From positions 1,922,001 to 1,986,000 of the forward strand of contig NZ_JAPEOQ010000001.1 in the NCBI RefSeq assembly GCF_026341035.1: a DNA stretch of 64,000 bases, in the 5' to 3' direction. The notes below the pieces were generated by a model. It was not told the DNA's origin. It made no database searches and was given only the letters and a program-made list of their open reading frames with translations. Every line of letters begins with the position of its first letter. Within the stretch, counting starts at the first letter, position 1. Shown here in pieces: positions 10,363-19,778 of the stretch. Origin of the DNA: Streptomyces sp. NBC_01016 (lineage in GTDB: Bacteria > Actinomycetota > Actinomycetes > Streptomycetales > Streptomycetaceae). A program made the position numbers and the translations under genes.

Positions 10363-10563
10363 GAGGACGCGGGCGGCCGGCCCTGCTTTCACGCAGCGTC
10401 GCCGCCCGCACTCGCGCCGTGTCGTGACACAGCGCACTTTCGTCGACGTACGGGCATGCTTCCCATACGTCGGGGCAGGGGCTTCCGACGTCACCGGAGA
10501 GAGCGCCGAAAGGGCGTTTGCGGTGCTCGGGGGACATTCCCGGAACGGAAGGCGAAGCAGGTC

Positions 10564-12066
10564 GTGTCAGTGCAGAACACCATTCATGTCGACGGAGAGT
10601 GGCGCGGGGCCGCAGCAGGGGCCACGCGCGAGATCCTCGACCCTGCGGATGCCAAGCCGTTCGCCGTGATCGCCGAGGGCGGCGCCGAGGACGCGGACGC
10701 CGCGATCGCCGCCGCCCGCAAGGCCTTCGACGAGGGCCCCTGGCCGACGACGCCCGTCGCCGAGCGCGCCGCGCTGCTGCGTCGCGTCGCCGACCTCCTC
10801 GTCCGGGACCGGGAGAAGATCGGCCTCCTGGAGAGCCGGGACGCGGGCAAGACCGTCGAGGAGGGCCGCGTCGACGTCGACTGCGTCGCCGACGCCTTCC
10901 GCTACTTCGCCGATCTCGTCATCGGTGAGGGCGCGGGCCGCGTCGTCGACGCCGGCTCCGACGACATCCACAGCGTCGTCGTGCACGAGCCCGTCGGCGT
11001 CTGCTCCATGATCACGCCCTGGAACTACCCGCTCCTCCAGGCGAGTTGGAAGATCGCCCCGGCGCTCGCCGCGGGCAACACCTTCGTCATCAAGCCGAGC
11101 GAGATCACGCCGCTGACGACGGTTGTGCTCGTCGAGCTGCTGGTCGAGGCCGGGCTGCCGCAGGGCGTCGCCAACATCGTGACCGGCCCCGGCGCCTCCG
11201 TCGGCGCCCGCTTCGCCGACCACCCCGACGTCGACCTCGTCTCCTTCACCGGCGGCCTGGTCAGCGGCACCAAGGTGGCCCAGGCCGCCGCGGCCGGCGT
11301 CAAGAAGGTCGCCCTCGAGCTCGGCGGCAAGAACCCGAACGTCGTCTTCGCCGACGCGTGCGAGACGGACGAGGACTTCGACACCGCCGTCGACCAGGCG
11401 CTCAATGCCGCCTTCATCCACAGCGGCCAGGTCTGCTCCGCCGGTGCCCGCCTCATCATCGAGGAGTCCGTGCGCGAGCGCTTCGTCGCCGAACTCACCC
11501 GCCGCGCCGAGAAGATCCGCCTCGGCCGCGGCACCGAGGACGGCGTCGAGTGCGGCCCGCTCGTCAGCGAGCCCCAGCGCGCCAAGACCGAGGACTACGT
11601 TGCCTCCGCGCTCGCCGAGGGCGCCGTGCTGCGCTGCGGCGGCAAGCGCCCCGAGGCCTCCGAGGTGCGGCCCGCCACCGGCTACTTCTACGAGCCGACC
11701 GTCCTCGACCAGTGCCACCGCGAGATGCGCGTCGTCCGCGAGGAGACCTTCGGTCCGATCCTCACCGTCGAGACGTTCCGCACCGAGGACGAGGCCGTCA
11801 CGCTCGCCAACGACACCGAGTACGGCCTCGCGGGCGGCGTGTGGACCACCGATGCGGGGCGTGCCCGCCGCATGGCGCGCCGCATGCGCCACGGCACCGT
11901 CTGGATCAACGACTTCCACCCCTACCTGCCGCAGGCCGAGTGGGGCGGCTTCGGAAAGAGCGGCGTCGGCCGCGAACTGGGCCCCGCCGGGCTCGCCGAG
12001 TACCGCGAGAGCAAGCACGTCTACCAGAACCTGGCGCCGAAGCCGGTCCGCTGGTTCGCGGGCTGA
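10564..12066 (+). CDS. betB: Aldehyde dehydrogenase, probably betaine-aldehyde dehydrogenase
   Basis: This 500-residue NAD(P)-dependent aldehyde dehydrogenase has PWNYPLLQ in the cofactor domain, the general-base segment LELGGKNP and the catalytic Cys in GQVCSAG. Its neighbours are a GMC oxidoreductase and a glycine-betaine/choline-type ABC transporter. I therefore infer that it oxidises betaine aldehyde to glycine betaine; the substrate is context-based. I chose GTG 10564 over the long upstream extension, which looks non-coding. A GTG two codons later is also possible. The 200 bp upstream hold no obvious operator. Confidence 0.88.
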   Translation: MSVQNTIHVDGEWRGAAAGATREILDPADAKPFAVIAEGGAEDADAAIAAARKAFDEGPWPTTPVAERAALLRRVADLLVRDREKIGLLESRDAGKTVEEGRVDVDCVADAFRYFADLVIGEGAGRVVDAGSDDIHSVVVHEPVGVCSMITPWNYPLLQASWKIAPALAAGNTFVIKPSEITPLTTVVLVELLVEAGLPQGVANIVTGPGASVGARFADHPDVDLVSFTGGLVSGTKVAQAAAAGVKKVALELGGKNPNVVFADACETDEDFDTAVDQALNAAFIHSGQVCSAGARLIIEESVRERFVAELTRRAEKIRLGRGTEDGVECGPLVSEPQRAKTEDYVASALAEGAVLRCGGKRPEASEVRPATGYFYEPTVLDQCHREMRVVREETFGPILTVETFRTEDEAVTLANDTEYGLAGGVWTTDAGRARRMARRMRHGTVWINDFHPYLPQAEWGGFGKSGVGRELGPAGLAEYRESKHVYQNLAPKPVRWFAG

Positions 12067-12144
12067 TCCACCCCGTCCGGTCCCCGTCCCCCCCCGTACG
12101 TCCCCCATTACGCGAAGCACCTTGCAACGCCTTGGAGTTGAGCA

Positions 12145-13686
12145 ATGTCTGAAGACACCTACGACTACGTCATCGTCGGTGGCGGCACCGCGGGATCGGT
12201 GATCGCCTCCCGGCTCACCGAGAACCCGGACGTCACCGTCGCCGTCATCGAGGGTGGCCCCAGCGACATCGACCGCGACGACGTGCTGACGCTGCGCCGC
12301 TGGCTCGGCCTGCTCGGCGGCGACCTGGACTACGGCTACACCACCACCGAGCAGCCGCGCGGCAACTCGCACATCCTGCACAGCCGCGCCAAGGTGCTGG
12401 GCGGCTGCTCGTCGCACAACACGCTCATCTCGTTCAAGCCGCTGCCCGGCGACTGGGACGAGTGGGCGGCCGCGGGCGCCGAGGGCTGGGACCACAAGAC
12501 GATGGACCCGTACTTCTCCAAGCTGCGCAACAACGTCGTGCCGGTCGACGCCAAGGACCGGAACGCGATCGCGAGCGACTTCGTCGAGGCCGCGCAGGCC
12601 GCGACGGGCGTGCCGCGCGTCGAGGGCTTCAACAAGGGCCCGTTCAAGGACGGCGTCGGCTTCTTCGACCTGGCGTACCACCCCGAGAACAACAAGCGCT
12701 CCAGCGCGTCGGTGGCGTACCTGCACCCGCACATGGAGGCCGGTGACCGCCCCAACCTGACGCTCCTCCTTGAGACTTGGGCGTACAAGCTGGAGTTCGA
12801 CGAGGGCGCTGAAGGGCTCACCGCGCGCGGCGTGCGCGTGCGCGGCAAGGACGGCGTGGAGAAGCTCATATCCGCGCGCACCGAGGTCCTCGTGTGCGCC
12901 GGCGCCGTCGACACGCCGCGCCTGCTGATGCACTCCGGCATCGGCCCGAAGGCCGACCTGGAGGCCCTCGGCATCCCGGTCCTGCACGATCTGCCGGGCG
13001 TGGGCGAGAACCTGCTCGACCACCCGGAGTCGGTCATCGTCTGGGAGACGAACGGGCCGATCCCCGAGAACAGCGCCATGGACTCCGACGCGGGCCTGTT
13101 CATCCAGCGGGATCCGGAGGCATCGGGGCCCGACCTGATGTTCCACTTCTACCAAATCCCGTTCACGGACAACCCGGAGCGCCTCGGCTACGAGCAGCCG
13201 GAGCACGGGGTGTCCATGACGCCGAACATCCCCAAGCCGAAGAGCCGTGGCCGCGTCTACCTGACCAGCGCGGACCCCGAGGTCAAGCCCGCCCTCGACT
13301 TCCGTTACTTCACGGACGAGGACGACTACGACGGCAAGACCCTCGTCGACGGCATCAAGATCGCCCGCGAGATCGCCAAGACCGAGCCGCTGGCCGGCTG
13401 GCTCAAGCGCGAGGTCTGCCCGGGTCCTGACATCACGGACGACGAGGCGCTCAGCGAGTACGCGCGCAAGGTCGCGCACACCGTCTATCACCCCGCGGGA
13501 ACTTGCCGCATCGGTGCTGCGGACGACGAACTCGCCGTGGTAGACCCCCAGTTGAAGGTCCGCGGGCTGAATTCCATCCGTATCGCCGACGCGTCCGTCT
13601 TCCCGACGATGCCCGCGGTGAACCCGATGATCGGGGTGCTCATGGTCGGGGAGAAGTGCGCCGAACTGCTGGGTGGTGATGCGTGA
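12145..13686 (+). CDS. GMC-family FAD oxidoreductase, probable choline dehydrogenase
   Basis: This 513-residue flavoprotein carries the N-terminal FAD loop [16 protein letters not shown], the GMC signature around [13 protein letters not shown], and the C-terminal catalytic-His segment [11 protein letters not shown]. In context it should oxidise choline (or betaine aldehyde) ahead of the aldehyde dehydrogenase. BetA homologues are usually somewhat longer, so the exact substrate is open. GGAG precedes the ATG. The stop overlaps the ABC ATPase start (TGATG at 13684-13688), so the dehydrogenase and transporter genes are translationally linked. Confidence 0.88.
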   Translation: MSEDTYDYVIVGGGTAGSVIASRLTENPDVTVAVIEGGPSDIDRDDVLTLRRWLGLLGGDLDYGYTTTEQPRGNSHILHSRAKVLGGCSSHNTLISFKPLPGDWDEWAAAGAEGWDHKTMDPYFSKLRNNVVPVDAKDRNAIASDFVEAAQAATGVPRVEGFNKGPFKDGVGFFDLAYHPENNKRSSASVAYLHPHMEAGDRPNLTLLLETWAYKLEFDEGAEGLTARGVRVRGKDGVEKLISARTEVLVCAGAVDTPRLLMHSGIGPKADLEALGIPVLHDLPGVGENLLDHPESVIVWETNGPIPENSAMDSDAGLFIQRDPEASGPDLMFHFYQIPFTDNPERLGYEQPEHGVSMTPNIPKPKSRGRVYLTSADPEVKPALDFRYFTDEDDYDGKTLVDGIKIAREIAKTEPLAGWLKREVCPGPDITDDEALSEYARKVAHTVYHPAGTCRIGAADDELAVVDPQLKVRGLNSIRIADASVFPTMPAVNPMIGVLMVGEKCAELLGGDA

Positions 13687-14939
13687 TGAGCGCGACGATG
13701 TCTTCTGCGTCCTCCGCGGGCGCCGGTGAGCGGACCGATTCCGGGTCCGAGTCCGTGTTCGCCGTACGCAATCTGTGGAAGGTCTTCGGACCGAAGGCCG
13801 AACGTGTGCCGGAACAGGCCGAGTTGGCGGACCTGAGCGCCGCCGAACTGCGGGCCAAGACCGGCTGCACGGCCGCCGTTCGCGATGTGTCGTTCGACGT
13901 GAAGAGGGGCGAGGTCTTCGTTGTCATGGGCCTGTCGGGCTCCGGCAAGTCGACCCTCGTACGCTGCCTGACCAGGCTCATCGAGCCGACGTCCGGGAAG
14001 CTGGAGATCGACGGCGAGGACGTCCTGGCCATGGACAAGTCCCGCCTGCGCGAACTGCGCCGGCACCGCGCGGCCATGGTGTTCCAGCACTTCGGCCTCC
14101 TGCCGCACCGCACGGTCCTCGACAACGTCGCGTACGGCCTGGAGATCCAGGGCATGGGCCGCGCCGAGCGTCGCGCGAAGGCGATGGAGGTCGTCGCGAA
14201 GGTCGGCCTCGACGGCCTGGAGCAGCGCCGCCCCGGTCAGCTCTCCGGTGGCCAGCAGCAGCGGGTGGGGTTGGCGCGCGCGCTGGCCGTGGATCCGGAA
14301 GTGCTGTTGTTCGACGAGCCGTTCAGCGCGCTCGACCCGCTGATCCGGCGCGACATGCAGGAGGAGGTCGTGCGCCTGCACCGCGAGGAGGGGCGCACGA
14401 TGGTCTTCATCACCCACGACCTCCAGGAGGCGCTGCGCCTCGGTGACCGCATCGCCCTGATGCGCGACGGCAAGGTCGTCCAGCTCGGCACGCCCGAGGA
14501 GATCGTGGGCGCGCCCGCGGACGACTACGTCCGTGAGTTCGTCCGGGACGTGCCGCGCGAGCAGGTCATGACCGTACGCAGGGCCATGCGGCCCGCCGAC
14601 GCGGACGAGGCGGACCGGGGTCCTTCGATCTCGGCGGACGCGACGGTTTCGGAGGCGATCGAGACGGTTGCTTCCAGCGGGTTTGCGGTGCGGGTGGTTG
14701 AGGCGGGTGAGTGTGTTGGCGTCGTCGACCATGAGCGCCTGCTGAGTGTGGTGGCCGGCACGCCCTTCGACGCGGGCACCGTCCCCACGCCGCGGGGCTC
14801 CGCCCCGGACCCCGCGCCTCAATCGCCGGCGGGGCTTGATTCGGCTCAATCGCCGCAGGGGCTTGATGTGGCTGATTCGGGCGACGAGGAGGCCCCGGCC
14901 GCGGGTGACCGGAAGACCGACGGCACGGAGGCCGACTGA
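13686..14939 (+). CDS. Glycine betaine/choline ABC transporter ATPase (ProV/OpuAA type)
   Basis: This is the ATPase of a quaternary-amine importer. Walker A is GLSGSGKST, the signature is [14 protein letters not shown] and Walker B is [14 protein letters not shown] region of about 90 residues after position 290 holds a CBS-like fragment ([14 protein letters not shown]). The C-terminus is odd: residues about 370-394 ([16 protein letters not shown] and onward) are encoded by a copy of the dispersed Streptomyces repeat at 14793-14867, so the tail is probably an unfolded insertion-derived extension. The start is ATG 13686, or GTG 13683, overlapping the GMC stop. The product is 417 residues. Confidence 0.93.
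   Translation: MSATMSSASSAGAGERTDSGSESVFAVRNLWKVFGPKAERVPEQAELADLSAAELRAKTGCTAAVRDVSFDVKRGEVFVVMGLSGSGKSTLVRCLTRLIEPTSGKLEIDGEDVLAMDKSRLRELRRHRAAMVFQHFGLLPHRTVLDNVAYGLEIQGMGRAERRAKAMEVVAKVGLDGLEQRRPGQLSGGQQQRVGLARALAVDPEVLLFDEPFSALDPLIRRDMQEEVVRLHREEGRTMVFITHDLQEALRLGDRIALMRDGKVVQLGTPEEIVGAPADDYVREFVRDVPREQVMTVRRAMRPADADEADRGPSISADATVSEAIETVASSGFAVRVVEAGECVGVVDHERLLSVVAGTPFDAGTVPTPRGSAPDPAPQSPAGLDSAQSPQGLDVADSGDEEAPAAGDRKTDGTEAD
14793..14867 (+). repeat. Dispersed Streptomyces repeat inside a coding region (copy A)
   Basis: The sequence starts CGGGGCTCCGCCCCGGACCC, continues through CTCAATCGCCGGCGGGGCTTG, and has a second half-unit CTCAATCGCCGCAGGGGCTT. The same units occur between genes at 25915-26040 and, with an insert, at 56557-56630. 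Here the copy lies in frame inside the 3' end of the ABC ATPase gene. Confidence 0.88.
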
Positions 14940-16906
14940 TGGCTGCTGCCGTAACGGCCGCTCCGGCCACAAGTACCGCTGAGCGGCCCCGCCCCTTCTG
15001 GCGCAACCGCGCCCTGGGCAAGATCGTGCTGCTCGTCGTCGTCGCCGCGGTTCTCGTCCCGCTGGCCCACGCCAAGTGGTCCAGCGGCACCTGGCCGCAC
15101 GACCTCACCGTCGACCTCACCGAACCGCTCGGCAAGGCCACGGACTGGATCATCGACAACCGGGACAGCCACCCGCTGTTCCTGTACTTCTTCGGCTACA
15201 TCAGCAACGCCGTCGTCCTCTCCGTGCGCGCCGTCTACCTCGTGCTGCTCGCGGCCGGCTGGGCCGGCGTCACCGCGGCGGTCGGGCTGATCACCTGGCG
15301 CGTCGCCGGCTGGCGCAGCGCCGCGTTCGCCACGATCGCCTTCCTGGCGTGCGGCATCCTCGGTATGTGGGTGCCCACCATGCAGACGCTCGCGCTCATG
15401 GTGATCGCCGTGCTCATCTCGGTGATCGTCGGCGCCCTGCTCGGCCTCGCCGCAGGCCTGAGCGACACCATGTACCGGGGTCTGCGCCCGGTCCTCGACA
15501 CCATGCAGGCGCTGCCCGCGTACGCGTACCTCCTCCCGGTCGTCCTCGTCTTCGGCATGGGCGTCCCGGCCGCCGTGCTCGCCACGGTCGTCTACGCCGC
15601 CCCGCCGATGGCCCGCCTCACCGCGCTCGGCCTGCGTTCGGTGGACGGCGGCGTGATGGAGGCCGTCACCTCGCTGGGTGCCACGGCCCGCCAGCGGTTG
15701 CTGAGCGCGCGCCTGCCGCTGGCCCGCAAGGAACTCCTCCTCGGCCTCAACCAGACGATCATGATGGCGCTCTCCATGGCCGTCATCGCCTCCGTGATCG
15801 GCGCGGGCGGCCTCGGCGACCGCGTCTACCAGGCGCTCGCCTCCGTCGACGTCGGCGCCGCGCTCGCGGCCGGCATCCCGATCGTGCTGCTCGCCGTCGT
15901 CCTCGACCGGGTCACGGCCGCGGCGGGGGAGCGGATGGGCTCGCACGACTCGGCCCCGGCCCCGTGGAAGTGGGGCGTGGTCGCGCTCGGCACCGTGGTG
16001 GTCGCGCTGGCGACCCGCTTCATGGACCGCCTCGACTGGCCCGACTCGTGGGTCGTCACCATCGCGACGCCCGTCAACGACGCTGTCGACTGGATGACGG
16101 ACCACCTCTACACGGGCGTCCCGTACATCGGCGGCACCGCAGACTGGGCCGCGCACTTCACCACGGGGATCCTCAACCCGGTGCGCGACGGCCTCACCTG
16201 GCTGCCCTGGTGGTCGGTGCTGCTGATCGTCGCCGCGCTCGCCTGGCTGATCGGCACCTGGCGCACCGCGCTCACCGCGGTCCTCGCGATGGCCGCGATC
16301 GGCGCACTGGGCGTATGGAAGCCGTCGCTCGACACGCTCTCGCAGGTCATCGCGGCGGTACTGGTCACGCTGGTCCTCGGCGTGGCGATCGGCATCGGCG
16401 CGGCCCGCAGTGAGCGCATCGAACGGCTGCTCCGCCCGGTCCTGGACGTCTTCCAGACGATGCCGCAGTTCGTGTATCTGATCCCGGTCGTCGCCCTCTT
16501 CGGCGTCGGCCGCGCCCCGGCGGTCGCCGCGGCCGTCGTCTACGCGCTCCCCGCCGTCGTACGCATCACGACACAAGGCCTGCGTCAGGTGGACCCGGCC
16601 GCGATGGAGGCGTCCCGCTCGATGGGCGCGACCACGTGGCAGCAGCTGCGCCAGGTCCAACTCCCGCTCGCCCGCCCGGCGTTGCTGCTCGCCGTCAACC
16701 AGGGCGTGGTCCTGGTCCTCGCCGTCGTCATCATCGGCGGCCTGGTCGGCGGTGGCGCACTCGGCTACGACGTGGTCTTCGGCCTCGCGCAAGGTGATCT
16801 GGCCACCGGCCTGGTCGCGGGCGCGGCGATCGTCTGCCTCGGCCTGATGCTGGACCGGGTGACGCAGCCGACGGGCCGCCGTACCGGCGCAGGAAAGGAC
16901 GCGTGA
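14939..16906 (+). CDS. Glycine betaine/choline ABC transporter permease, two permease domains fused
   Basis: This 655-residue membrane protein contains two copies of the binding-protein-dependent permease domain, at about residues 130-330 and 470-640. Each has the EAA-type loop (ALGLRSVDGGVMEAVTSLGA and the equivalent TQGLRQVDPAAMEASRSMGA). Related systems usually encode a single domain that dimerises, so this protein supplies both halves of the channel. The ATG overlaps the ATPase stop (TGATG), and the lipoprotein gene starts one base after its stop. It imports glycine betaine, proline betaine or choline with its neighbours. Confidence 0.93.
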   Translation: MAAAVTAAPATSTAERPRPFWRNRALGKIVLLVVVAAVLVPLAHAKWSSGTWPHDLTVDLTEPLGKATDWIIDNRDSHPLFLYFFGYISNAVVLSVRAVYLVLLAAGWAGVTAAVGLITWRVAGWRSAAFATIAFLACGILGMWVPTMQTLALMVIAVLISVIVGALLGLAAGLSDTMYRGLRPVLDTMQALPAYAYLLPVVLVFGMGVPAAVLATVVYAAPPMARLTALGLRSVDGGVMEAVTSLGATARQRLLSARLPLARKELLLGLNQTIMMALSMAVIASVIGAGGLGDRVYQALASVDVGAALAAGIPIVLLAVVLDRVTAAAGERMGSHDSAPAPWKWGVVALGTVVVALATRFMDRLDWPDSWVVTIATPVNDAVDWMTDHLYTGVPYIGGTADWAAHFTTGILNPVRDGLTWLPWWSVLLIVAALAWLIGTWRTALTAVLAMAAIGALGVWKPSLDTLSQVIAAVLVTLVLGVAIGIGAARSERIERLLRPVLDVFQTMPQFVYLIPVVALFGVGRAPAVAAAVVYALPAVVRITTQGLRQVDPAAMEASRSMGATTWQQLRQVQLPLARPALLLAVNQGVVLVLAVVIIGGLVGGGALGYDVVFGLAQGDLATGLVAGAAIVCLGLMLDRVTQPTGRRTGAGKDA

Positions 16907-16907
16907 C

Positions 16908-17876
16908 ATGCGACGAACGCGCAAGACATTCACAGCAGTCGCGGGAGCGACCCTCCTCCTCACGGCCACCGGTTGCGGCGCGGCCGACATGACCAAGCAG
17001 GCGTCCCCGTACGCCAACGCCCAGGGCGCGAAAACGGTGACCCTCTCGGTCCAGTCCTGGGTCGGCGCACAGGCCAACGTGGCGGTCGCCCAGTACCTCC
17101 TGGAGCACGAACTCGGCTACCGCGTCGACACCGTGCAGGTCGACGAGGTTCCCGCGTGGGACGCCCTCAGCCAGGGCCGCGTCGACGCGATCCTGGAGGA
17201 CTGGGGCCACCCCGACCAGGTGCAGCGCTACGTCAAGGACAAGAAGACGATCGTGAACGGTGGCGGCCTCGGCGTCACAGGCCACATCGGCTGGTTCGTC
17301 CCGACGTACTTCGCGAAGCAGCACCCCGACGTCACCAACTGGAAGAACCTCAACAAGTACGCCGACCAGTTGAAGACGGCGGAGAGCGGCGGCAAGGGCC
17401 AACTCCTCGACGGCTCCCCCTCGTACGTCACGAACGACAAGGCGCTGGTGAAGAACCTGAACCTGGACTACCAGGTCGTGTTCGCGGGCTCCGAGGCCGC
17501 CCAAATCACACAGATGAAGCAGTTCGCCAAGCAGAAGAAGCCGTTCCTCTCGTACTGGTACACCCCGCAGTGGCTCACGAAGCAGGTGCCGATGACGGAG
17601 GTGAAGCTGCCCAAGTACAAGGAGGGCTGCGACGCCGACCCGAAGAAGATCACCTGCGCCTACCCGACGACGCCGCTCCAGAAGTACCTCAACTCGGGCT
17701 TCGCCAAGAACGGCGGCGAGGCGGCGCAGCTTCTGAAGAACTTCAAGTGGACGACGGACGACCAGAACGAGGTCTCCCTCCTGATCGCCGACAAGAAGCT
17801 CACCCCGGAAGCCGCAGCCAAGAAGTGGGTCGACACCCACCGCTCGACGTGGAAGAAGTGGCTCCCGAAGAAGTAA
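16908..17876 (+). CDS. Glycine betaine/choline-binding lipoprotein (ProX/OpuAC type)
   Basis: This is the extracellular substrate-binding protein of the importer. It has an Arg/Lys start, a hydrophobic core and a lipobox-like TATGC, with Cys near residue 23. The mature part has the OpuAC layout and several Trp/Tyr residues (SWVGAQ, DWGHPD, HIGWFVP) that could form the aromatic cage for a quaternary amine. The ATG follows the permease gene directly with GGAAAGGA upstream. A hairpin and a 13-bp tandem repeat lie downstream. Confidence 0.93.
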   Translation: MRRTRKTFTAVAGATLLLTATGCGAADMTKQASPYANAQGAKTVTLSVQSWVGAQANVAVAQYLLEHELGYRVDTVQVDEVPAWDALSQGRVDAILEDWGHPDQVQRYVKDKKTIVNGGGLGVTGHIGWFVPTYFAKQHPDVTNWKNLNKYADQLKTAESGGKGQLLDGSPSYVTNDKALVKNLNLDYQVVFAGSEAAQITQMKQFAKQKKPFLSYWYTPQWLTKQVPMTEVKLPKYKEGCDADPKKITCAYPTTPLQKYLNSGFAKNGGEAAQLLKNFKWTTDDQNEVSLLIADKKLTPEAAAKKWVDTHRSTWKKWLPKK

Positions 17877-17883
17877 CCAGCCG

Positions 17884-17932
17884 GGACTGTGACGGCTCAC
17901 TACGACGAAGTCGGAGACAGCCGTCACAGTCC
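17884..17932 (+). terminator. Hairpin after the glycine-betaine operon
   Basis: GGACTGTGACGGCT at 17884-17897 pairs perfectly with 17919-17932 across a 21-nt loop. It lies eight bases past the stop of the binding-protein gene. The right arm ends in CAGTCC, the first six bases of the tandem repeat that follows. Confidence 0.65.
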
Positions 17933-18043
17933 ACGTCTGCAGTCCACGTCTGCAGTCCACGTCTGCAGTCCACGTCTGCAGTCCACGTCTGCAGTCCACG
18001 CCTGCAGTCCACGCCTGCAGTCCACGTCTGCAGTCCACGTCTG
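17927..18043. repeat. Nine tandem copies of a 13-bp unit
   Basis: CAGTCCACGTCTG is repeated nine times without gaps. Copies six and seven carry one change (CAGTCCACGCCTG). The array fills the convergent spacer between the betaine operon and the PEP-mutase-like gene. The unit length (13) and lack of spacers rule out CRISPR. The number of copies is likely variable between strains. Confidence 0.95.
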
Positions 18044-18054
18044 CGGGAGCGGAC

Positions 18055-18783
18055 CTACCGCAACCCCTCCGCGATCTCCCGCACCGCCCCCATCGCCCTC
18101 CGCTGCAAGCCCGGGCCGAACGTGATCCGGGTGGCCCCCAGTTCGCCCCACTCGCGCGGGGACGGGCCGTCGGGCGGGGCGCCGACGTTGATCGGGCCCT
18201 CGATGCCGGAGCGCAGGGCCGGAACAGCCTCCGCCGGTGCGCCGATCGGGTAGACGCAGTCCGCGCCCGCGGCGATGTACAGGCGGGCGCGTTCCACCGC
18301 CTCGGCGATCGGGTCCGCGGCGCCGCGGATGAACGTGTCGATGCGGGCGTTCAGGACGACGCGGTCGGATGCCGCCGAGCGGAACTCGGCCAGCCAATCC
18401 GCTTGCGCGTGCGGGTCGTTGAGTGTGCCGTCCGGGTGCGAGTCCTCCAGGTTGCAGCCCACGGCTCCCGTTTCCAGGAGGCGTTCCACCAGTTCCTTCG
18501 GGGCGATCCCGTAGCCGGCCTCGATGTCCGCCGACACCGGCACCGACACCGCGCGCACGATCCTGCGGACCGCCGCGAACATCTCGTCCGCCGGGGTCTG
18601 CCCGTCCTCGTAGCCGAGTGACGCGGCGACTCCGGCGGACGGTGTCGCGAGGGCAGGGAAGCCGGCTTCCTCGAAGACGCGGGCGCTCGCCGCGTCCCAC
18701 GGGCCGGGGAGGACGAGCGGGTCGGCGGGGGAGCGGTCGTGGTGCAGGGCGCGGAACGTATCGGCGGCGCTCGGACTCACCAT
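18055..18783 (-). CDS. Isocitrate lyase/PEP mutase family protein
   Basis: This 242-residue TIM-barrel enzyme has LPGPWDAASARVFEEAGFPA at the start, the metal-binding VSADIEAGYG and GCNLEDS. It belongs to the small PEP mutase/ICL branch (carboxyvinyl-carboxyphosphonate phosphorylmutase-like, oxaloacetate hydrolase-like). The reaction cannot be assigned, because the KKCGH-type lyase loop of true isocitrate lyase is not evident. The start at 18783 overlaps the stop of the AhpD-like gene upstream, so it is the third gene of a coupled operon running from 19732. Confidence 0.85.
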   Translation of the reverse strand: MVSPSAADTFRALHHDRSPADPLVLPGPWDAASARVFEEAGFPALATPSAGVAASLGYEDGQTPADEMFAAVRRIVRAVSVPVSADIEAGYGIAPKELVERLLETGAVGCNLEDSHPDGTLNDPHAQADWLAEFRSAASDRVVLNARIDTFIRGAADPIAEAVERARLYIAAGADCVYPIGAPAEAVPALRSGIEGPINVGAPPDGPSPREWGELGATRITFGPGLQRRAMGAVREIAEGLR

Positions 18784-19226
18784 GCGGGGCCTCCAGGCTC
18801 GATGCGCCGGCTCACCATCAGCCGGTTCCAGTTGTTGATGACCACGATCGAGGCGATCAAGTGGGCGAGTTCCTGTTCCGAGAAGTGCTTTGCCGCCGCC
18901 TCGTACGCCTCGTCCGGGACGTAGCCGTCCGTCAGGAGCGTCATCGCGTCCGTGAGTGCGAGGGCAGCCCTTTCCCGGTCGTCGAAGACCGCGCCCGCCT
19001 CGCGCCATGCGTTCAGGAGCGCGATGCGGTGTGCGGTCTCGCCGTTCGTGCGCACCGCGATGTCCACGTGCATGTCCAGGCAGAACGCGCACTCGTTGAG
19101 CTGCGAGGCCCTGATCGCCACCAGTTCCGCGAGGACCGGGTCGCCGAGGCCCTTCTTGGCGGCGGCGCTCAGCGCCTGCATCGCCGTCCGGACCCCGGCG
19201 TCCAACTGTCGCGTACGAGCGGTCAC
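18777..19226 (-). CDS. AhpD-like carboxymuconolactone decarboxylase family protein (copy 2)
   Basis: This 149-residue protein carries the alkylhydroperoxidase-type motif ECAFCLDMH (Cys-x-x-Cys-x-x-x-His). That points to a thiol peroxidase-like role rather than decarboxylation. The GTG start overlaps the upstream stop in GTGA. Its end overlaps the start of the PEP-mutase-like gene. It is a diverged paralogue of the protein encoded immediately upstream, sharing the LTDG...DE.YE..AK...EQELA.LIA layout. Confidence 0.86.
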   Translation of the reverse strand: MTARTRQLDAGVRTAMQALSAAAKKGLGDPVLAELVAIRASQLNECAFCLDMHVDIAVRTNGETAHRIALLNAWREAGAVFDDRERAALALTDAMTLLTDGYVPDEAYEAAAKHFSEQELAHLIASIVVINNWNRLMVSRRIEPGGPAW

Positions 19227-19732
19227 TTGAAGTCCCCAGGCGTGTAGTGGCCCGGCGACTGGCGGGTCGAGACGCCGAAGCGGTTCCAGGCGTTGATGAC
19301 CGTGATCGCGGCGATCAGCTGGGCCAGCTCCTGCTCGTCGTAGACCTTCGCCGCCTTCTCGTAGACCTCGTCCGACACGAAACCGTCGGTGAGGACCGTG
19401 ATCGCCTCGGTCAGTTCGAGGGCCGCGATCTCCTTCTCCGTGTAGAAGTGCTGCGACTCCTCCCACGCGCTGAGCTGGATGATCCGCTCCACGCTCTCGC
19501 CCGCCGCCAGGGCGTCCTTGGTGTGCATGTCGAGGCAGAGGGCGCAGCGGTTGATCTGCGAGGCGCGGATCTTCACGAGTTCGGCGATCTTCGGGTCCAC
19601 GCCCGCGCGGGCGGCCGCGTCCAGCTTGATCATCGCCTTGAAGACCTCGGGGGCCTGGCGGGACCAGTCGAGGCGGGGGGTGTGCTCGTGCACGTACGGG
19701 GCGTTGTCGGTGCTGTTCTCGTTGTTCGTCAT
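19223..19732 (-). CDS. AhpD-like carboxymuconolactone decarboxylase family protein (copy 1)
   Basis: This 169-residue protein has RCALCLDMHTKDA, the Cys-x-x-Cys-x-x-x-His redox motif of AhpD-like proteins. It has a longer N-terminus than its paralogue. It is the first gene of a three-gene minus-strand operon whose members overlap. It faces a divergent MocR-type regulator 46 bp away, so that regulator probably controls it. Protection against peroxides or reactive aldehydes is a reasonable inference, but the substrate is unknown. Confidence 0.88.
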   Translation of the reverse strand: MTNNENSTDNAPYVHEHTPRLDWSRQAPEVFKAMIKLDAAARAGVDPKIAELVKIRASQINRCALCLDMHTKDALAAGESVERIIQLSAWEESQHFYTEKEIAALELTEAITVLTDGFVSDEVYEKAAKVYDEQELAQLIAAITVINAWNRFGVSTRQSPGHYTPGDFK

Positions 19733-19778
19733 GCTTCGAGCCTACGAAGGGAGTAGCCCAGGAGTATGGTCCATTTAC
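19733..19778. promoter_or_regulatory. Shared promoter region of the AhpD operon and the MocR regulator
   Basis: Only 46 bp separate the two divergent starts. The region holds the small palindrome ATGGTCCAT (19766-19774), a plausible half-site for the MocR protein. The MocR transcript may have a very short leader. Confidence 0.45.

Noticed and set aside
17927..18043. CRISPR array
   Set aside because: The 13-bp units are contiguous with no spacers and no cas genes are near. The 49-bp array at 26330 also has no distinct spacers.
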